Notes: generated by a model not told the origin, from the sequence alone. A stretch of DNA of 64,000 nucleotides from Atlantibacter hermannii (GCF_009907385.1 NZ_JAAATR010000033.1:62001-126000); one strand, 5' to 3'; positions 9,486 to 21,026 are shown, numbered from the stretch's first letter. Numbers and translations are program-made.

Positions 9486-10685
9486 ATGTACCAACCTGTC
9501 GCTTTATTTATCGGCCTGCGCTATATGCGGGGCCGCGCAGCAGACCGCTTCGGTCGCTTTGTCTCCTGGCTCTCCACCATTGGCATTACCCTTGGCGTAA
9601 TGGCGCTGGTCACGGTGTTGTCGGTGATGAACGGCTTCGAGCGCGAGCTGCAAAACAACATTCTTGGACTGATGCCGCAGGCGTTGATTACCACGCCAAA
9701 GGGCTCAGTCAATCCGCAACAGCTTCCCGAGCAAGACCTCAGGCTGCAGGGCGTTAAGCGCATCGCGCCGTTGACGACCGGCGATGTGGTGCTGCAAAGC
9801 CCGCGCAGCGTGGCGGTGGGTGTGATGCTGGGTATCGATCCGGCTAAAGACGACCCGCTTACGCCGTATCTTGTGAACGTGAAGCAAACCGATTTGGCTG
9901 CCGGGAAGTACAACGTGATCCTCGGCGAGCAGCTAGCCGGTCAACTGGGTGTGAAACGCGGCGACCCGTTGCGCCTGATGGTCCCGTCCGCCAGCCAGTT
10001 CACCCCGATGGGCCGCCTGCCGAGCCAGCGGCTGTTTACTGTGATCGGCACCTTCGCCGCTAACAGCGAAGTGGACGGCTATCAGATGCTGGTGAATATC
10101 CAGGATGCTTCGCGCCTGATGCGCTATCCGGCAGGGAATATCACCGGCTGGCGTCTGTGGCTCAACGAGCCGCTGAAAGTGGACGTGCTGAGCCAGCAAA
10201 CCCTGCCGCCGGGCACCGAATGGAAAGACTGGCGCGAGCGCAAGGGCGAGCTGTTCCAGGCGGTGCGTATGGAAAAAAACATGATGGGGCTGCTGCTGAG
10301 CCTGATCGTCGCCGTCGCCGCGTTTAATATCATCACGTCTCTCGGCCTGATGGTGATGGAGAAGCAGGGCGAAGTGGCGATCCTGCAAACCCAGGGGCTG
10401 ACGCCGCGCCAGATCATGGCGGTGTTTATGGTTCAGGGGGCCGGCGCCGGCGTTATCGGCGCGCTGTTGGGCGCATTGCTCGGCGCGTTGCTGGCCAGCC
10501 AGCTGAATAATTTAATGCCGATTATCGGCGCATTCCTCGACGGCGCGGCGCTGCCAGTCGCTATCGAACCGTTACAGGTGATCGCTATCGCGTTAATCGC
10601 CATGGCTATCGCGCTGTTATCCACGCTGTATCCGTCCTGGCGCGCCGCCGCCACTCAACCCGCTGAGGCTTTACGTTATGAGTAA
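9486..10685 (+). CDS. lolC: LolC, lipoprotein-releasing ABC transporter permease
   Basis: A 399-residue inner-membrane subunit of LolCDE, which extracts mature lipoproteins from the inner membrane and hands them to LolA. One N-terminal membrane segment ([20 protein letters not shown]), a large periplasmic domain (about 45-260), then three C-terminal segments (FtsX-like) ending in [16 protein letters not shown]. The start [16 protein letters not shown] at 9486 matches E. coli in position and length. Its last codons overlap the start of lolD by 8 bases, so translation is probably coupled. First gene of lolCDE-nagK-cobB. Confidence 0.97.
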   Translation: MYQPVALFIGLRYMRGRAADRFGRFVSWLSTIGITLGVMALVTVLSVMNGFERELQNNILGLMPQALITTPKGSVNPQQLPEQDLRLQGVKRIAPLTTGDVVLQSPRSVAVGVMLGIDPAKDDPLTPYLVNVKQTDLAAGKYNVILGEQLAGQLGVKRGDPLRLMVPSASQFTPMGRLPSQRLFTVIGTFAANSEVDGYQMLVNIQDASRLMRYPAGNITGWRLWLNEPLKVDVLSQQTLPPGTEWKDWRERKGELFQAVRMEKNMMGLLLSLIVAVAAFNIITSLGLMVMEKQGEVAILQTQGLTPRQIMAVFMVQGAGAGVIGALLGALLGALLASQLNNLMPIIGAFLDGAALPVAIEPLQVIAIALIAMAIALLSTLYPSWRAAATQPAEALRYE

Positions 10686-11382
10686 TTCTGTCCTGTTGCA
10701 GTGCGACAACCTGTGCAAACGCTATCAGGAAGGGAACGTGCAGACCGACGTGTTGCATAACGTCAGTTTTACGATCCAGAGCGGCGAGATGATGGCGATT
10801 GTCGGCAGTTCCGGGTCCGGGAAAAGTACCCTGCTGCATCTGCTCGGCGGGTTAGATACACCGACCTCCGGCGATGTGATTTTCGACGGCAAAGCCATGA
10901 GCGGCATGTCGTCCGCGGCGAAGGCCGAGCTGCGCAACCGGGAACTGGGCTTTATTTACCAGTTCCACCACCTGCTGCCGGATTTCACCGCGCTGGAAAA
11001 CGTGGCGATGCCGCTGCTGATCGGCAAGAAAAAAACCGATGAAACCCAGGCGCGGGCGCTTGAGATGTTAAATGCCGTCGGGCTGGGGCATCGCAGCAAC
11101 CACCGTCCGTCCGAGCTTTCCGGCGGCGAGCGCCAGCGCGTGGCGATTGCCCGTGCGCTGGTGAATAAACCCCGGCTGGTGATGGCGGACGAACCCACCG
11201 GCAACCTTGATGCCCGCAATGCCGACAGCATCTTCGCGCTGCTGGGCGAGCTGAACCAGCAGCAGGGCACCGCGTTTCTGGTGGTGACCCACGATCTGCA
11301 ACTGGCGCGCCGGATGGGCCGCCAGCTGGAAATGCGCGACGGGCATCTCAGCAGCGAACTGACCCTGATGGGAGCGCAGTAA
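10678..11382 (+). CDS. lolD: LolD, lipoprotein-releasing ABC transporter ATPase
   Basis: A 234-residue cytoplasmic ATPase that powers LolCE. Walker A is GSSGSGKST (near residue 41), the Q-loop region is [18 protein letters not shown], the signature is [15 protein letters not shown], Walker B is [12 protein letters not shown] and the switch histidine is in VVTHD. All key residues are intact. The start overlaps the lolC stop by 8 bases and its TAA stop shares one base with the lolE ATG. Confidence 0.97.
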   Translation: MSNSVLLQCDNLCKRYQEGNVQTDVLHNVSFTIQSGEMMAIVGSSGSGKSTLLHLLGGLDTPTSGDVIFDGKAMSGMSSAAKAELRNRELGFIYQFHHLLPDFTALENVAMPLLIGKKKTDETQARALEMLNAVGLGHRSNHRPSELSGGERQRVAIARALVNKPRLVMADEPTGNLDARNADSIFALLGELNQQQGTAFLVVTHDLQLARRMGRQLEMRDGHLSSELTLMGAQ

Positions 11383-12626
11383 TGGCGAGCCCACTTTCCT
11401 TACTGATTGGCCTGCGCTTTAGCCGGGGACGGCGGCGCAGCGGCATGGTGTCGCTGATTTCGGTTATCTCCACGCTGGGCATCGCGCTGGGCGTGGCGGT
11501 GCTGATCATGGGCCTGAGTGCCATGAACGGCTTCGAGCGCGAGCTCAATAACCGCATTCTGGCGGTGGTGCCGCACGGGGAAATCGAGCCGGTGGATCAG
11601 CCGTGGAAAGGCTGGCCCGAGGTGCTGGCGCGGGTGGAAAAAGTGCCCGGCATTGAAGCCGCCGCGCCGTATATCAACTTCACCGGCCTGATTGAGAGCG
11701 GCGTCAACCTGCGGGCGATTCAGGTGAAGGGCGTCGACCCGGAGCAGGAAACCCATCTGAGCGCGTTGCCGAAGTACGTGCAGAACAACGCCTGGCAAAA
11801 CTTCAGGGCCGGGCAGCAGCAGATCATTATCGGCAAAGGCGTGGCCGATGCGCTGAAGGTGAAGCAGGGCGACTGGATCTCGATCATGATCCCCAACTCT
11901 GACGGGGAAAATAAGCTGCTGCAACCCAGGCGGGTGCGCCTGCAAATCGCCGGGATTTTACAGCTCAGCGGCCAGCTCGATCACAGCCTGGCCATGGTGC
12001 CGATGCAGGATGCCCAACAGTATCTGGACATGGGCGATAGCGTCACTGGCATCGCCATCAAAGTGAATGACGTCTTTAACGCCAACAAGCTGGTGCGCGA
12101 CGCGGGCGAAGTCACCAACGCCTATGTGTATATCAAGAGCTGGATCGGCACTTACGGCTATATGTATCGCGATATCCAGATGATCCGCGCCATCATGTAT
12201 CTGGCGATGGTGCTGGTGATTGGCGTCGCCTGCTTCAACATCGTTTCCACGCTGGTGATGGCCGTTAAAGACAAGAGCAGCGATATCGCGGTATTGCGCA
12301 CACTGGGGGCAAAAGACGGGCTGATCCGCGCCATTTTCGTGTGGTACGGTTTGCTGGCGGGGCTGGTGGGCAGCGTCAGCGGCGTGGTGATCGGCGTGCT
12401 GGCTTCCTGGCAACTCACCAACATTATCGCGTGGATTGAGAAGCTCATCGGCCACCATTTCTTGTCCGGCGATATTTACTTTATCGATTTCCTGCCATCA
12501 GAACTTCACATCATGGATGTGGTATATGTGTTGATCACCGCACTGGTGCTGAGCCTGGTGGCAAGCTGGTATCCGGCGCGGCGCGCCAGCCGTATCGACC
12601 CGGCGCGGGTGCTGAGCGGGCAATAA
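11382..12626 (+). CDS. lolE: LolE, lipoprotein-releasing ABC transporter permease
   Basis: A 414-residue paralogue of LolC with the same plan: one N-terminal membrane segment ([21 protein letters not shown]), a periplasmic domain and three C-terminal segments, ending [20 protein letters not shown]. LolE is the subunit that captures outer-membrane-specific lipoproteins. Length equals that in E. coli. The ATG overlaps the lolD stop by one base (TAATG), and nagK starts 15 bases downstream. Confidence 0.97.
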   Translation: MASPLSLLIGLRFSRGRRRSGMVSLISVISTLGIALGVAVLIMGLSAMNGFERELNNRILAVVPHGEIEPVDQPWKGWPEVLARVEKVPGIEAAAPYINFTGLIESGVNLRAIQVKGVDPEQETHLSALPKYVQNNAWQNFRAGQQQIIIGKGVADALKVKQGDWISIMIPNSDGENKLLQPRRVRLQIAGILQLSGQLDHSLAMVPMQDAQQYLDMGDSVTGIAIKVNDVFNANKLVRDAGEVTNAYVYIKSWIGTYGYMYRDIQMIRAIMYLAMVLVIGVACFNIVSTLVMAVKDKSSDIAVLRTLGAKDGLIRAIFVWYGLLAGLVGSVSGVVIGVLASWQLTNIIAWIEKLIGHHFLSGDIYFIDFLPSELHIMDVVYVLITALVLSLVASWYPARRASRIDPARVLSGQ

Positions 12627-12641
12627 TCACAGGGGGCAGGG

Positions 12642-13553
12642 ATGTACTACGGTTTTGATATCGGCGGCAGTAAAATCGCGCTCGGCGTCTATAACGCGGC
12701 GCGGCAGTTGCAGTATGAAAAACGTGTCCCCACGCCCCACGATAGCTATTCGGGATTTCTCGCGGCGGTTACCGGCCTGGTGAGCGAAGCCGATGCGCAG
12801 TTCGGCATACAGGGGCATGTCGGCATCGGCATTCCCGGTATGCCGGAAACGGATGACGGATTGCTGTACGCCGCCAATCTACCTGCCGCTTCCGGCCATC
12901 CGGTACGCGCCGATTTAAGCCGTTTGCTGAATCGCGATGTGCGCATCGACAACGATGCCAACTGCTTTGCGCTCTCCGAAGCCTGGGATGAGGAATTTCG
13001 CCGCTATCCGGTGGTGATGGGATTGATCCTCGGCACCGGCGTCGGCGGCGGGCTGGTGGTTAACGGCAAAGCGGTCACCGGCCGCAATTATATTACCGGG
13101 GAGTTCGGCCACACCCGGTTGCCCATCGATGCGGTGGCGCTGCTGAGCTGGGACATCCCCATTAAGCGCTGCGGCTGCGGCCAGCACGGCTGCGCGGAGA
13201 CCTTTCTTTCCGGGCCCGGCTTTGCATGGCTGTATCATCACTTCTACCATGAATCACTGGAGGCCCCGGAAATTATCGCCCGCTGGCATGCCGGTGACGA
13301 CAATGCGCGCGCCCACGTCGAACGTTTTGTCGACCTGCTGGCGATCTGCCTCGGCAACTGGCTGACGGTTGTCGATGCGCATCTGGTGGTGATTGGCGGC
13401 GGTTTATCGAATTTTTCGTACCTGACTGAAGCGCTGGGCGCGCGTTTGCCCGGTGCGCTCCTTCCCGTCGCCCGGACGCCGCGTATTGAAGCGGCAAGGC
13501 ACGGGGATGCCGGAGGAATGCGCGGCGCTGCGTTCCTCCATCTAACGGATTAA
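12642..13553 (+). CDS. nagK: NagK, N-acetyl-D-glucosamine kinase
   Basis: A 303-residue ROK-family kinase that phosphorylates N-acetylglucosamine recovered from cell-wall turnover. It shows the phosphate-binding start [15 protein letters not shown], the catalytic region [10 protein letters not shown], the ROK glycine-rich segment [11 protein letters not shown] and the zinc motif [10 protein letters not shown] near 177-186. A ribosome site GGGGGCAGGG precedes the ATG. It follows lolE closely and leads into cobB, as in E. coli. Confidence 0.96.
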   Translation: MYYGFDIGGSKIALGVYNAARQLQYEKRVPTPHDSYSGFLAAVTGLVSEADAQFGIQGHVGIGIPGMPETDDGLLYAANLPAASGHPVRADLSRLLNRDVRIDNDANCFALSEAWDEEFRRYPVVMGLILGTGVGGGLVVNGKAVTGRNYITGEFGHTRLPIDAVALLSWDIPIKRCGCGQHGCAETFLSGPGFAWLYHHFYHESLEAPEIIARWHAGDDNARAHVERFVDLLAICLGNWLTVVDAHLVVIGGGLSNFSYLTEALGARLPGALLPVARTPRIEAARHGDAGGMRGAAFLHLTD

Positions 13554-13568
13554 CTTTCTGAGGTTGCT

Positions 13569-14387
13569 ATGCTAGCGCGTCGTCAGCACCGTTTACTGCG
13601 ATTTAAAAGAAACAAGCGTCGGCTGCGCGAGCGGTTGCGGCAGCGGTTATTTTTCCAGAATGGAGTACCCGAAGCGATGGATAAACCAAGAGTCGTGGTG
13701 TTAACCGGCGCGGGGATCTCGGCGGAATCCGGGATCCGCACCTTTCGCGCCACCGATGGGCTATGGGAAGAGCACCGTGTCGAAGATGTGGCGACGCCGG
13801 AAGGCTTTGTCCGCGATCCGCAACTGGTGCAGGCGTTCTATAACGCCCGTCGTCGCCAGTTGCAGCAGCCCGAAATCCAACCCAACGCCGCCCATCTGGC
13901 GCTGGCGGAGCTGGAGCAGGCGCTGGGCGATCGGTTTATGCTGATCACCCAGAATATCGATAATCTCCATGAGCGGGCGGGTAACCATAATATTATTCAT
14001 ATGCATGGCGAGCTGCTGAAAGTGCGCTGTTCGCAAAGCGGACAGATCCTCGAGTGGACCCAGGACGTCACCGGCAACGATAAATGCCACTGTTGCCAGT
14101 TCCCTGCGCCGCTGCGCCCGCACGTCGTCTGGTTTGGCGAAATGCCATTAGGGATGGATGAGATTTATCAGGCGCTGGCGATGGCGGATGTGTTTATTGC
14201 TATCGGCACCTCCGGGCACGTTTATCCGGCAGCGGGATTCGTTCACGAAGCGCGGCTGCATGGCGCGCATACCGTGGAGTTAAATCTGGAGCCGAGCCAG
14301 GTCGGCAGCGAATTCGAAGAGAAGCACTACGGGCTGGCGAGTGAAGTGGTACCGGAGTTTGTCGAGCGGTTGCTCAAAGGTCTGTAA
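13569..14387 (+). CDS. cobB: CobB, NAD-dependent protein deacylase (sirtuin)
   Basis: A 272-residue class III sirtuin that removes acetyl and succinyl groups from lysines. The basic N-terminal extension RLRERLRQR precedes the NAD motif [13 protein letters not shown] (near 48), then [12 protein letters not shown], the catalytic histidine in IHMHGE, the cysteine region [21 protein letters not shown] and [10 protein letters not shown]. The long form starting [15 protein letters not shown] is kept because E. coli CobB has the same extension; an internal start near 13678 (MDKPRVVV) could give the short form. The protein ends LLKGL, a few residues short of E. coli. Confidence 0.95.
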   Translation: MLARRQHRLLRFKRNKRRLRERLRQRLFFQNGVPEAMDKPRVVVLTGAGISAESGIRTFRATDGLWEEHRVEDVATPEGFVRDPQLVQAFYNARRRQLQQPEIQPNAAHLALAELEQALGDRFMLITQNIDNLHERAGNHNIIHMHGELLKVRCSQSGQILEWTQDVTGNDKCHCCQFPAPLRPHVVWFGEMPLGMDEIYQALAMADVFIAIGTSGHVYPAAGFVHEARLHGAHTVELNLEPSQVGSEFEEKHYGLASEVVPEFVERLLKGL

Positions 14388-14392
14388 AACAT

Positions 14393-14417
14393 CAGGCGGA
14401 GCAGGGCGCTCCGCCTG
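14393..14417 (-). terminator. Stem-loop between cobB and potD, probable weak terminator
   Basis: A 10-bp perfect inverted repeat (CAGGCGGAGC / GCTCCGCCTG) with a 5-base loop lies just beyond the convergent cobB and potD stops. On the minus strand it is followed by a short T-tract (ATGTTTTAC), so it probably ends the pot operon; on the plus strand there is no T-run. Confidence 0.6.
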
Positions 14418-14425
14418 GCAAACGC

Positions 14426-15472
14426 TTAACGGCCCGCTTTCAGTTTCTGATAATACTCTTCATAAATGGCGCTGGCGTCGCCGACATCGTTCTGCCATTC
14501 GCCTTTATCAATCGTCGCCTGATCCGGATAGAGGGATTTATCACCGGATACCTCTTTACTCAGCAGTTTGCGCGCTTCAAGGTTTGGCGTCGGATAGCCG
14601 ATGGTTTCCGCCACCTGCTTCGCCACGTCCGGGCGCAGCAGGAAGTTAATCAGCTGCATCGCGCCATCAACGTTTTTGGCGTTAGAAGGAATCGACAGGC
14701 TGTCCATCCAGAAAATCCCGCCTTCTTCCGGCCAGACGATCTCCAGCGGCGTGCCCGCCTGACGCGCTACCCACGCCGAGCCGTTCCACACCATTCCGAG
14801 ATTCACTTCGCCTTCCATATAGGGGTTGGCTGGGTTATCGGAGTTGAACGCCGCCACGTTAGGCATCAGTTTTTGCAGTTCATGGTATGCCTGTTCGATC
14901 TCTTTCCGGTCGGTGGTGTTACCCGACAGGCCCAGCTTCAGCAGCGCCATCTGGAACACTTCGCGGGCGTCGTCGGTCAACAGCAGGCTGCCTTTGTATT
15001 CCGGTTTCCACAGATCCGCCCAGCGGGTCACGGTTTTCGGATCGATATTTTCGCTGTTCACGCCAATCGCCGTGGCGCCCCAGATATACGGGATAGAGTA
15101 ATCATTGTTGGGGTCGAACGGCTTGTTGAGCATCGCCGGGTCGAGGTTATGGAAGTGGGTCAGTTTGCTTTTGTCGATCTTCTGGATCATGCCTTCCTTG
15201 CGCATTTTGTCGACAAAATAGGTCGACGGCACCACCAGATCGTACGCGCCTTCTTTATAGGTTTTCAGCTTGGCGTACATGGTTTCGTTCGACTCATAGG
15301 TCGAATAAATCACTTTAATGCCGGTCTCTTTGGTGAACTGCTCCAGCAGGCCCGGCGGTACATACTCGGTCCAGTTATAGAAGTAGACGGTTTTACTGTC
15401 ATCCGCATGGGCGGCGCTCATTCCCAGGGCTAATGCACCGGCGGCAAGCAGGTGGCGTGACCATTTTTTCAC
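14426..15472 (-). CDS. potD: PotD, spermidine/putrescine-binding periplasmic protein
   Basis: A 348-residue substrate-binding protein of the PotABCD transporter. Signal peptide MKKWSRHLLAAGALALGMSAAHA (given here as residues 1-23, split SRHLLAAGALALG core) with cleavage before DDSKTVYFYNWTEYVPPG. The family segment YNWTEYVP and polyamine-pocket segments such as PSTYFVDKM and DDAREVF are present. It is the last gene of the operon, 20 bases after potC, and is followed by a stem-loop. Confidence 0.97.
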   Translation of the reverse strand: MKKWSRHLLAAGALALGMSAAHADDSKTVYFYNWTEYVPPGLLEQFTKETGIKVIYSTYESNETMYAKLKTYKEGAYDLVVPSTYFVDKMRKEGMIQKIDKSKLTHFHNLDPAMLNKPFDPNNDYSIPYIWGATAIGVNSENIDPKTVTRWADLWKPEYKGSLLLTDDAREVFQMALLKLGLSGNTTDRKEIEQAYHELQKLMPNVAAFNSDNPANPYMEGEVNLGMVWNGSAWVARQAGTPLEIVWPEEGGIFWMDSLSIPSNAKNVDGAMQLINFLLRPDVAKQVAETIGYPTPNLEARKLLSKEVSGDKSLYPDQATIDKGEWQNDVGDASAIYEEYYQKLKAGR

Positions 15473-15492
15473 TCTTACGTCTCCTGTTTTAT

Positions 15493-16287
15493 TTAGCCTG
15501 ACGAACGAGCCAGACTTTTGGTTTTATCGCGTGCGATCAGCTGGCTGGCAATCACCAGCACCAGCGACAGCACCAGCAGAATGGTGGCCAGGGCGTTAAC
15601 TTCCGGAGAAACGCCGACTTTCACCATGGAGTAGATCTTCAGCGGCAAAATTTCGTAGCTCGGGCCGGTAACGAATGACGATACCACCACGTCATCCATC
15701 GACAGGGTAAAGCTCAGCACCCATCCCGCGGCGACGGCGGGCATCGCCAGCGGCAGAATAATTTTGCGCAGGATGGTGATCTCACCGGCACCCAGATCGC
15801 GTGCGGCTTCCAGCATTCGCACGTCAAAGCCTTTCAGGCGCGAATAGACCGTCACCACCACAAAGGGCAGGCAAAAGGTGATATGGGAAAACAGCAGCGA
15901 CCAGAAGCCGAGCTGGATGCCGAGCAGCATAAACAGCACCAGCAGCGAAATCGCCATCACGATATCCGGGGACATCATCACCACAAACAGCATCCCGCTG
16001 ACGAACGGCTTGCCGCTGAACCGGTAGCGGTAGAGCGCTACGGCGGTCAGGGAGCCGATCAGCGTGGCGAACGTCGCCGAGAAGATCGCCATGGTCAGGG
16101 AGTGTTTCGCCGCCTGCAACAGACTGTCGTTATTCATCAGCAGGCTATACCAGTTGGTGGTAAAACCCTGCCAGTTGATCCCGAAGCGCGCGCTGTTAAA
16201 CGAGTTGACGATCAGAATGATGATCGGGATATACAGATAAGCGTAAATGGCGGTCATAAAGCCGCCGCGAAGCAGGCGACCGATCAT
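15493..16287 (-). CDS. potC: PotC, spermidine/putrescine ABC transporter permease
   Basis: A 264-residue inner-membrane permease with six hydrophobic segments and the ABC-permease coupling motif [20 protein letters not shown] near residues 160-180, which contacts PotA. Its first codon overlaps the potB stop by 4 bases (ATGA type). Length equals E. coli PotC. Confidence 0.97.
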   Translation of the reverse strand: MIGRLLRGGFMTAIYAYLYIPIIILIVNSFNSARFGINWQGFTTNWYSLLMNNDSLLQAAKHSLTMAIFSATFATLIGSLTAVALYRYRFSGKPFVSGMLFVVMMSPDIVMAISLLVLFMLLGIQLGFWSLLFSHITFCLPFVVVTVYSRLKGFDVRMLEAARDLGAGEITILRKIILPLAMPAVAAGWVLSFTLSMDDVVVSSFVTGPSYEILPLKIYSMVKVGVSPEVNALATILLVLSLVLVIASQLIARDKTKSLARSSG

Positions 16288-17141
16288 TCCAGATCTCCCT
16301 TCTTATTCAGTAACCGCGCGGCGCGCCAGTAAACCAGCAGCATCAGACCCATTACCACCGTCAGGGTGACGCTGGTGGCCGAGCCGAACGGCCAGTCGCG
16401 GATATTGAGGAACTGGCTTTTAATCACGTTGCCGATCAGCAGGTTTTTCGCGCCGCCCATCAGGTCAGAAACGTAAAACAGGCCCATCGCCGGCAGCATC
16501 ACCAGCAGGCAACCGGCGATGATACCCGGCATGGTCAGCGGCACAATGATGCGGATAAAGGTCTGTAATTTGCTGGCCCCGAGATCCCGCGCCGCTTCCA
16601 ACAGCGGTTTATCGAGCTTCTCGATGCTGGAGTAGAGCGGCATCACCATAAACGGCAGCAGGATGTACACCAGCCCGACGATCACCGCGCTGGGGGTGTA
16701 CATAATACGGATCGGCGTATCGATCACGCCCAGCCACAGCAGAAACTCATTAAGATAGCCTTTGGTGCTGAGAAAAATCTTTAAACCGTAGATGCGGATC
16801 AGCGAATTGGTCCAGAAAGGCACAATCAGCAAAAACAGCAGCAATGGCCGGACTTTTTCCGGCAGACGCGCCAGAAACCAGGCGAAGGGGTAGCCCAACG
16901 CCAGACAGGCCACCGTGGCGATCAGCGCCATATTCAGCGAGTGCAGCAATACCTGGAAGTAGAGCGGGTCGAGCAGACGCGCGTAGTTATCCAGGGTAAA
17001 GACCAGGCTGACGAAGTTAGCATCGTCGCGGGTCAAAAAGCTGGTGCCGATGATCATCAGATTGGGCAGAAAAACAAATACCAGCAGCCAACCGACGATA
17101 GTGGCGATCACCACATTCTGGAATTTACGCGTGCTTTTCAT
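16284..17141 (-). CDS. potB: PotB, spermidine/putrescine ABC transporter permease
   Basis: A 285-residue inner-membrane permease, partner of PotC, with six hydrophobic segments and the coupling motif [20 protein letters not shown]. The start [18 protein letters not shown] at 17141 fits the E. coli start; it lies inside the end of potA, giving a 17-base overlap, so potA and potB are likely translationally coupled. Confidence 0.96.
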   Translation of the reverse strand: MKSTRKFQNVVIATIVGWLLVFVFLPNLMIIGTSFLTRDDANFVSLVFTLDNYARLLDPLYFQVLLHSLNMALIATVACLALGYPFAWFLARLPEKVRPLLLFLLIVPFWTNSLIRIYGLKIFLSTKGYLNEFLLWLGVIDTPIRIMYTPSAVIVGLVYILLPFMVMPLYSSIEKLDKPLLEAARDLGASKLQTFIRIIVPLTMPGIIAGCLLVMLPAMGLFYVSDLMGGAKNLLIGNVIKSQFLNIRDWPFGSATSVTLTVVMGLMLLVYWRAARLLNKKGDLE

Positions 17142-18261
17142 CAGCCAGCACAACCTCCCAACTTTCAACCCAGTTCACCGCCATCTTCTGGTCCAGCGAG
17201 TGGTCAAAGTCCGGATCGTCCTCGTTAAAGAACTCGCTGACCATCACCATTTTGCCGTTTTCCAGTTCGACGACCGACTCCAGCGTCATGCCTTTATAGT
17301 TGCGCTCGCGCACAAAGCCAATCAGCCCTTCGGCCTCGCTGGCGTCGTTAATCTCTTCGACGCGCAAATCTTCCGGACGCAACAGCACGTTTAATTGCTG
17401 TCCTGCGGTCACCGGGAAATTGACATAGATAAAGCATTCCCGGCCTTCAACCCGGGCGCGCACCCGCTGGTCGTCTACCCGCTCAATCACCGTAGCGTCG
17501 AAGATATTGATTTCGCCGATAAAGCTGGCGACAAACAGATTCTTCGGCTCTTCATAGATCTCGCGCGGCGTACCGTCCTGCTCGATGCGACCGTCGCGCA
17601 TCACCACGATGCGATCGGACATGGTCAGCGCCTCTTCCTGATCGTGGGTGACGAACACAAAGGTAATGCCGAGCTTACGCTGGAGCGCTTTCAGCTCGTT
17701 CTGCATCTGTTTACGCAGTTTGTAATCCAGCGCGGAGAGTGATTCGTCCAGCAACAGCAGGCGCGGCTTGTTGACCACCGCGCGGGCGATGGCGACGCGC
17801 TGCTGCTGGCCGCCGGAGAGTTGATGGGGTTTACGGGTGGCAAAACTGTCAAGCTGCACCATCTTTAGCGCGTCCATTACCCTCGGGGTAATCTCGCTCG
17901 ACGGGGTTTTTTGCATCCGCAGGCCAAACGCCACGTTTTCAAACACGGTCATGTGCGGAAAAAGGGCATAGCTCTGGAAGACGGTATTGACGTGACGATG
18001 CTCGGCAGGAACCTCGGTGATCTCCTGGCCATCAAGGATAATCTGGCCGGAATCCACCGTTTCCAGGCCAGCAATCAGGCGCAGGACGGTGGTCTTACCG
18101 CAGCCCGACGGGCCTAGCAGCGTGAGAAATTCACCATTATTGATGGTCAGTGATAAGTCAGTGATGACATTTTTACCATCAAAACCTTTCTGAATTCCCG
18201 CCAGTTGAACCAGCGGCGAAAGCGAACGGGATTGTTTATTCAATTTTTTACGCTGTCCCAT
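17125..18261 (-). CDS. potA: PotA, spermidine/putrescine ABC transporter ATPase
   Basis: A 378-residue ATPase, the exact E. coli length. Walker A is GPSGCGKTT, the signature [14 protein letters not shown], Walker [13 protein letters not shown] and switch [13 protein letters not shown]; a C-terminal TOBE domain (about 300-378) follows. The start at 18261 gives [20 protein letters not shown], aligned with E. coli; the longer upstream frame lacks a match. First gene of potABCD, divergent from pepT. Confidence 0.97.
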   Translation of the reverse strand: MGQRKKLNKQSRSLSPLVQLAGIQKGFDGKNVITDLSLTINNGEFLTLLGPSGCGKTTVLRLIAGLETVDSGQIILDGQEITEVPAEHRHVNTVFQSYALFPHMTVFENVAFGLRMQKTPSSEITPRVMDALKMVQLDSFATRKPHQLSGGQQQRVAIARAVVNKPRLLLLDESLSALDYKLRKQMQNELKALQRKLGITFVFVTHDQEEALTMSDRIVVMRDGRIEQDGTPREIYEEPKNLFVASFIGEINIFDATVIERVDDQRVRARVEGRECFIYVNFPVTAGQQLNVLLRPEDLRVEEINDASEAEGLIGFVRERNYKGMTLESVVELENGKMVMVSEFFNEDDPDFDHSLDQKMAVNWVESWEVVLADEKHA

Positions 18262-18570
18262 AACTAACGCATCGACAGACATCGCCGGATGCGGGGTTTG
18301 TGATTTACCACCTGGGCTGACACATAAATTAACAAGGGCAGGCATTCTACGGCAAAGCATTGAAATCGCCAATGCTTGATGCGAACTCATCCCCCTGCTT
18401 ACATGGATTTACACTACGCTTTGACAGGGGATTTACCACAACTCTGACAAATTGTAACTCAAACCCGCGATAAGGCTTTTTTTCGCCCCCGAAAGGTTAA
18501 AAGTGATGTGGCGCAATATTTGTGTTTTCGGGCTTATTGATAATGTTGTCACAAAAATGAGGGTGGCTGC
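18262..18570. other. potA-pepT divergent intergenic region
   Basis: About 310 bases with the promoters of both operons. A 6-bp inverted repeat (GCATTG..CAATGC, 18355-18373) is visible, and a TTGAT half-site resembling an FNR half-site lies near 18537-18541, about 30 bases upstream of the pepT ATG; the second half is poor, so I do not call it. No gene is supported here. Confidence 0.4.
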
Positions 18571-19794
18571 ATGGATAAATTACTTGAACGTTTTTTGCAC
18601 TATGTCTCGCTGGACACGCAGTCCAAAGCGGGCGTCCGTCAGGTTCCAGGTACCGAAGGGCAGTGGAAGCTGCTGCGTATTCTCAAGACGCAAATGGAAG
18701 AGCTGGGGCTGGTGAACGTCACGCTCAGCGAACATGGCACGTTGATGGGCACGCTGCCGTCCAACGTCGATAAAGCCGTGCCGGCGATTGGCTTTATTTC
18801 CCATGTCGATACCTCACCCGATTTCAGCGGTAAAAACGTCAATCCACAAATTCTGGAAAACTATCGCGGCGGCGATATCGCGCTGGGTATTGGCGATGAA
18901 GTGCTGTCACCCGTGATGTTCCCGGTGCTACATCAACTGTTGGGCCAGACGTTGATCACCACCGACGGCAAAACGCTGCTCGGTGCGGATGATAAAGCGG
19001 GCGTAGCGGAAATCATGACCGCAATGGCCGTGCTGAAAGGTAAAAACATTCCCCATGGTGATATCCGCGTAGCGTTTACGCCGGATGAAGAAGTGGGTAA
19101 GGGCGCGAAGTTTTTCGATGTCGAACAGTTTAACGCGCAGTGGGCATACACCGTGGATGGCGGCGGGGTGGGCGAACTGGAGTTTGAAAACTTTAACGCC
19201 GCATCGGTGACCATCAAAATCGTCGGCAACAATGTGCATCCCGGCACGGCCAAAGGCGTGATGGTCAATGCACTCTCGCTGGCGGCGCGTATCCACGCCG
19301 AAGTGCCAGCCGATGAGAGCCCGGAAATGACGGAGGGCTACGAAGGCTTTTATCATCTGCACGGCATGAAGGGAAGCGTGGATAAAGCCGAAATGCACTA
19401 CATTATCCGCGATTTTGACCGCAGTAAGTTTGAAGCGCGCAAACGCAAGATGATGGAGATCGCCAAGAAGGTCGGCAAAGGGCTGCACCCGGACTGCTAT
19501 ATCGAACTGGTGATTGAAGACAGCTATTACAATATGCGCGGTAAAGTGGCAGAGCATCCGCACATTATCGACATCGCCCAGCAGGCGATGCGGGACTGTG
19601 ATATCGAACCGCTCATGAAGCCGATTCGCGGCGGCACTGACGGTGCGCAGTTGTCGTTCAAAGGATTGCCGTGCCCTAACCTGTTTACCGGCGGCTATAA
19701 CTATCATGGCAAGCATGAGTTCGTGACGCTGGAAGGTATGGAGAAGGCGGTGGCGGTGATTGTGCGCATTGCCGAGCTGACCGCCCAGCGCTAA
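18571..19794 (+). CDS. pepT: PepT, peptidase T (tripeptide aminopeptidase)
   Basis: A 407-residue cytoplasmic M20 metallopeptidase that removes N-terminal residues from tripeptides. The two-zinc site ligands are visible: H and D in [11 protein letters not shown] in [10 protein letters not shown], the catalytic glutamates in [10 protein letters not shown] in TVDGGGVGE and H in [10 protein letters not shown]. The start [15 protein letters not shown] at 18571 fits the family. A terminator follows. Confidence 0.97.
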   Translation: MDKLLERFLHYVSLDTQSKAGVRQVPGTEGQWKLLRILKTQMEELGLVNVTLSEHGTLMGTLPSNVDKAVPAIGFISHVDTSPDFSGKNVNPQILENYRGGDIALGIGDEVLSPVMFPVLHQLLGQTLITTDGKTLLGADDKAGVAEIMTAMAVLKGKNIPHGDIRVAFTPDEEVGKGAKFFDVEQFNAQWAYTVDGGGVGELEFENFNAASVTIKIVGNNVHPGTAKGVMVNALSLAARIHAEVPADESPEMTEGYEGFYHLHGMKGSVDKAEMHYIIRDFDRSKFEARKRKMMEIAKKVGKGLHPDCYIELVIEDSYYNMRGKVAEHPHIIDIAQQAMRDCDIEPLMKPIRGGTDGAQLSFKGLPCPNLFTGGYNYHGKHEFVTLEGMEKAVAVIVRIAELTAQR

Positions 19795-19809
19795 TGACAG
19801 GTAAATAAC

Positions 19810-19840
19810 AAGGCAGGTGACGATCACCTGCCTTTTTTAT
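19810..19840 (+). terminator. Terminator between pepT and roxA
   Basis: AAGGCAGGTGA / TCACCTGCCTT, an 11-bp perfect stem with a 3-base loop, then a T-run on the plus strand. It ends pepT; the stem also lies just past the convergent roxA stop. Confidence 0.85.
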
Positions 19841-20962
19841 TTAGTCAGAAAAATACCAGTAGCCGCTGTTGACCAGCGCCGCCAGCATTGCCAGGAATGA
19901 CGGATCTTCCAGCGCATCCCCCAGTTTGTCTGCATTGACCACAATATTATTCGCCAGCGCGTTCAGGGCCGGGCGGTGGGGGCTGTTGATCCTCTCACCG
20001 TTGACGAACACCTCTTCGCCGATGCGCAGCACGCGCAGGCCGCCGAGGCGTACCAGCGAATCGCCCTGTTTCAGCGCGTCGTACACTTCGTCCGGCTGGT
20101 ACGGCGGCTCCGCCGGGGCCACGTCCAGTTCGTGGCGCGACTGGGTAATAAACTCGCCAAACCACTGGTTAAAGTGCTCAGGTTGGTTGATCAGATCGAG
20201 CATCATGCCGCGCAGCTTATCCAGTTCCTGAGGCTGAATATCCGCCGGGTACTGGCGCGTCGGCACATCCGGATCGGTATAGCGCTGGCTGCCGAGCTCA
20301 CGTTGCAGCACATAATCGGCGAAGCCGCTAATCAGTTCACGGCCGCTCGGGGCGCGGAACCCCACCGAGTAGTTCATGGAGTTTTCCAGCGAATAGCCTT
20401 CGTGCGGGAAGCCCGGCGGGATATACAGAATGTCGCCCGGCTCCAGCTCTTCGTCGATAATCGCTTCGAACGGATCGACCTGGAGCAAATCAGGATGCGG
20501 GCAGTGCTGTTTGAGCGGCGTTTTTTCGCCCACGCGCCAGCGGCGGCGGCCCACGCCCTGGATAATAAACACATCGTACTGGTCAAGGTGCGGACCAACC
20601 CCGCCGCCCGGCACCGAGAAAGAGATCATCAAATCGTCGGTGCGCCAGTCGGGCAGGGCGCGGAACGGGCGCATCAGCGCCGCGGTGGGTTCATGCCAGT
20701 GGTTGACGGCCTGCACCAGCAGCGACCAGTTGCTTTCGCCCAGGTGATCATAACTCTCAAAGGGACCATGGCTAACCTGCCATTTCCCGTCAAGATGGCT
20801 GACCAGCCGGCTATCCACTTCGTTTTCCATGGCCAGACCCGCCAGTTCGTCCGGGGAGAGGGGGTCGATAAAGTTTTTAAAGCCGCGCTTTAACACCACC
20901 GGGCGCTTCTGCCAGTGGTGCTGAATAAAATCGGGCCAGTTTAAATCAAGTTGATAGTCCAT
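19841..20962 (-). CDS. roxA: RoxA (YcfD), ribosomal oxygenase for protein uL16
   Basis: A 373-residue JmjC-type 2-oxoglutarate/Fe(II) oxygenase that in E. coli hydroxylates an arginine of ribosomal protein L16. The iron ligands are seen in GPHLDQYDVF (HxD) and in the downstream histidine of PPGFPHEGYS. C-terminal dimerisation and winged-helix parts are full length. The start MDYQLDLNWPDF at 20962 matches E. coli. It lies 64 bases after phoQ on the same strand, as in E. coli. Confidence 0.95.
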   Translation of the reverse strand: MDYQLDLNWPDFIQHHWQKRPVVLKRGFKNFIDPLSPDELAGLAMENEVDSRLVSHLDGKWQVSHGPFESYDHLGESNWSLLVQAVNHWHEPTAALMRPFRALPDWRTDDLMISFSVPGGGVGPHLDQYDVFIIQGVGRRRWRVGEKTPLKQHCPHPDLLQVDPFEAIIDEELEPGDILYIPPGFPHEGYSLENSMNYSVGFRAPSGRELISGFADYVLQRELGSQRYTDPDVPTRQYPADIQPQELDKLRGMMLDLINQPEHFNQWFGEFITQSRHELDVAPAEPPYQPDEVYDALKQGDSLVRLGGLRVLRIGEEVFVNGERINSPHRPALNALANNIVVNADKLGDALEDPSFLAMLAALVNSGYWYFSD

Positions 20963-21026
20963 ATTATTTTCCGTCGGCATAGAACCTTAGCGGAGTATAA
21001 CGCGGGGCATCCCCTCTGCATGACCT

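Noticed and set aside
18530-18560. FNR box upstream of pepT
   Set aside because: Only the TTGAT half is clear; the second half does not fit TTGAT-N4-ATCAA.
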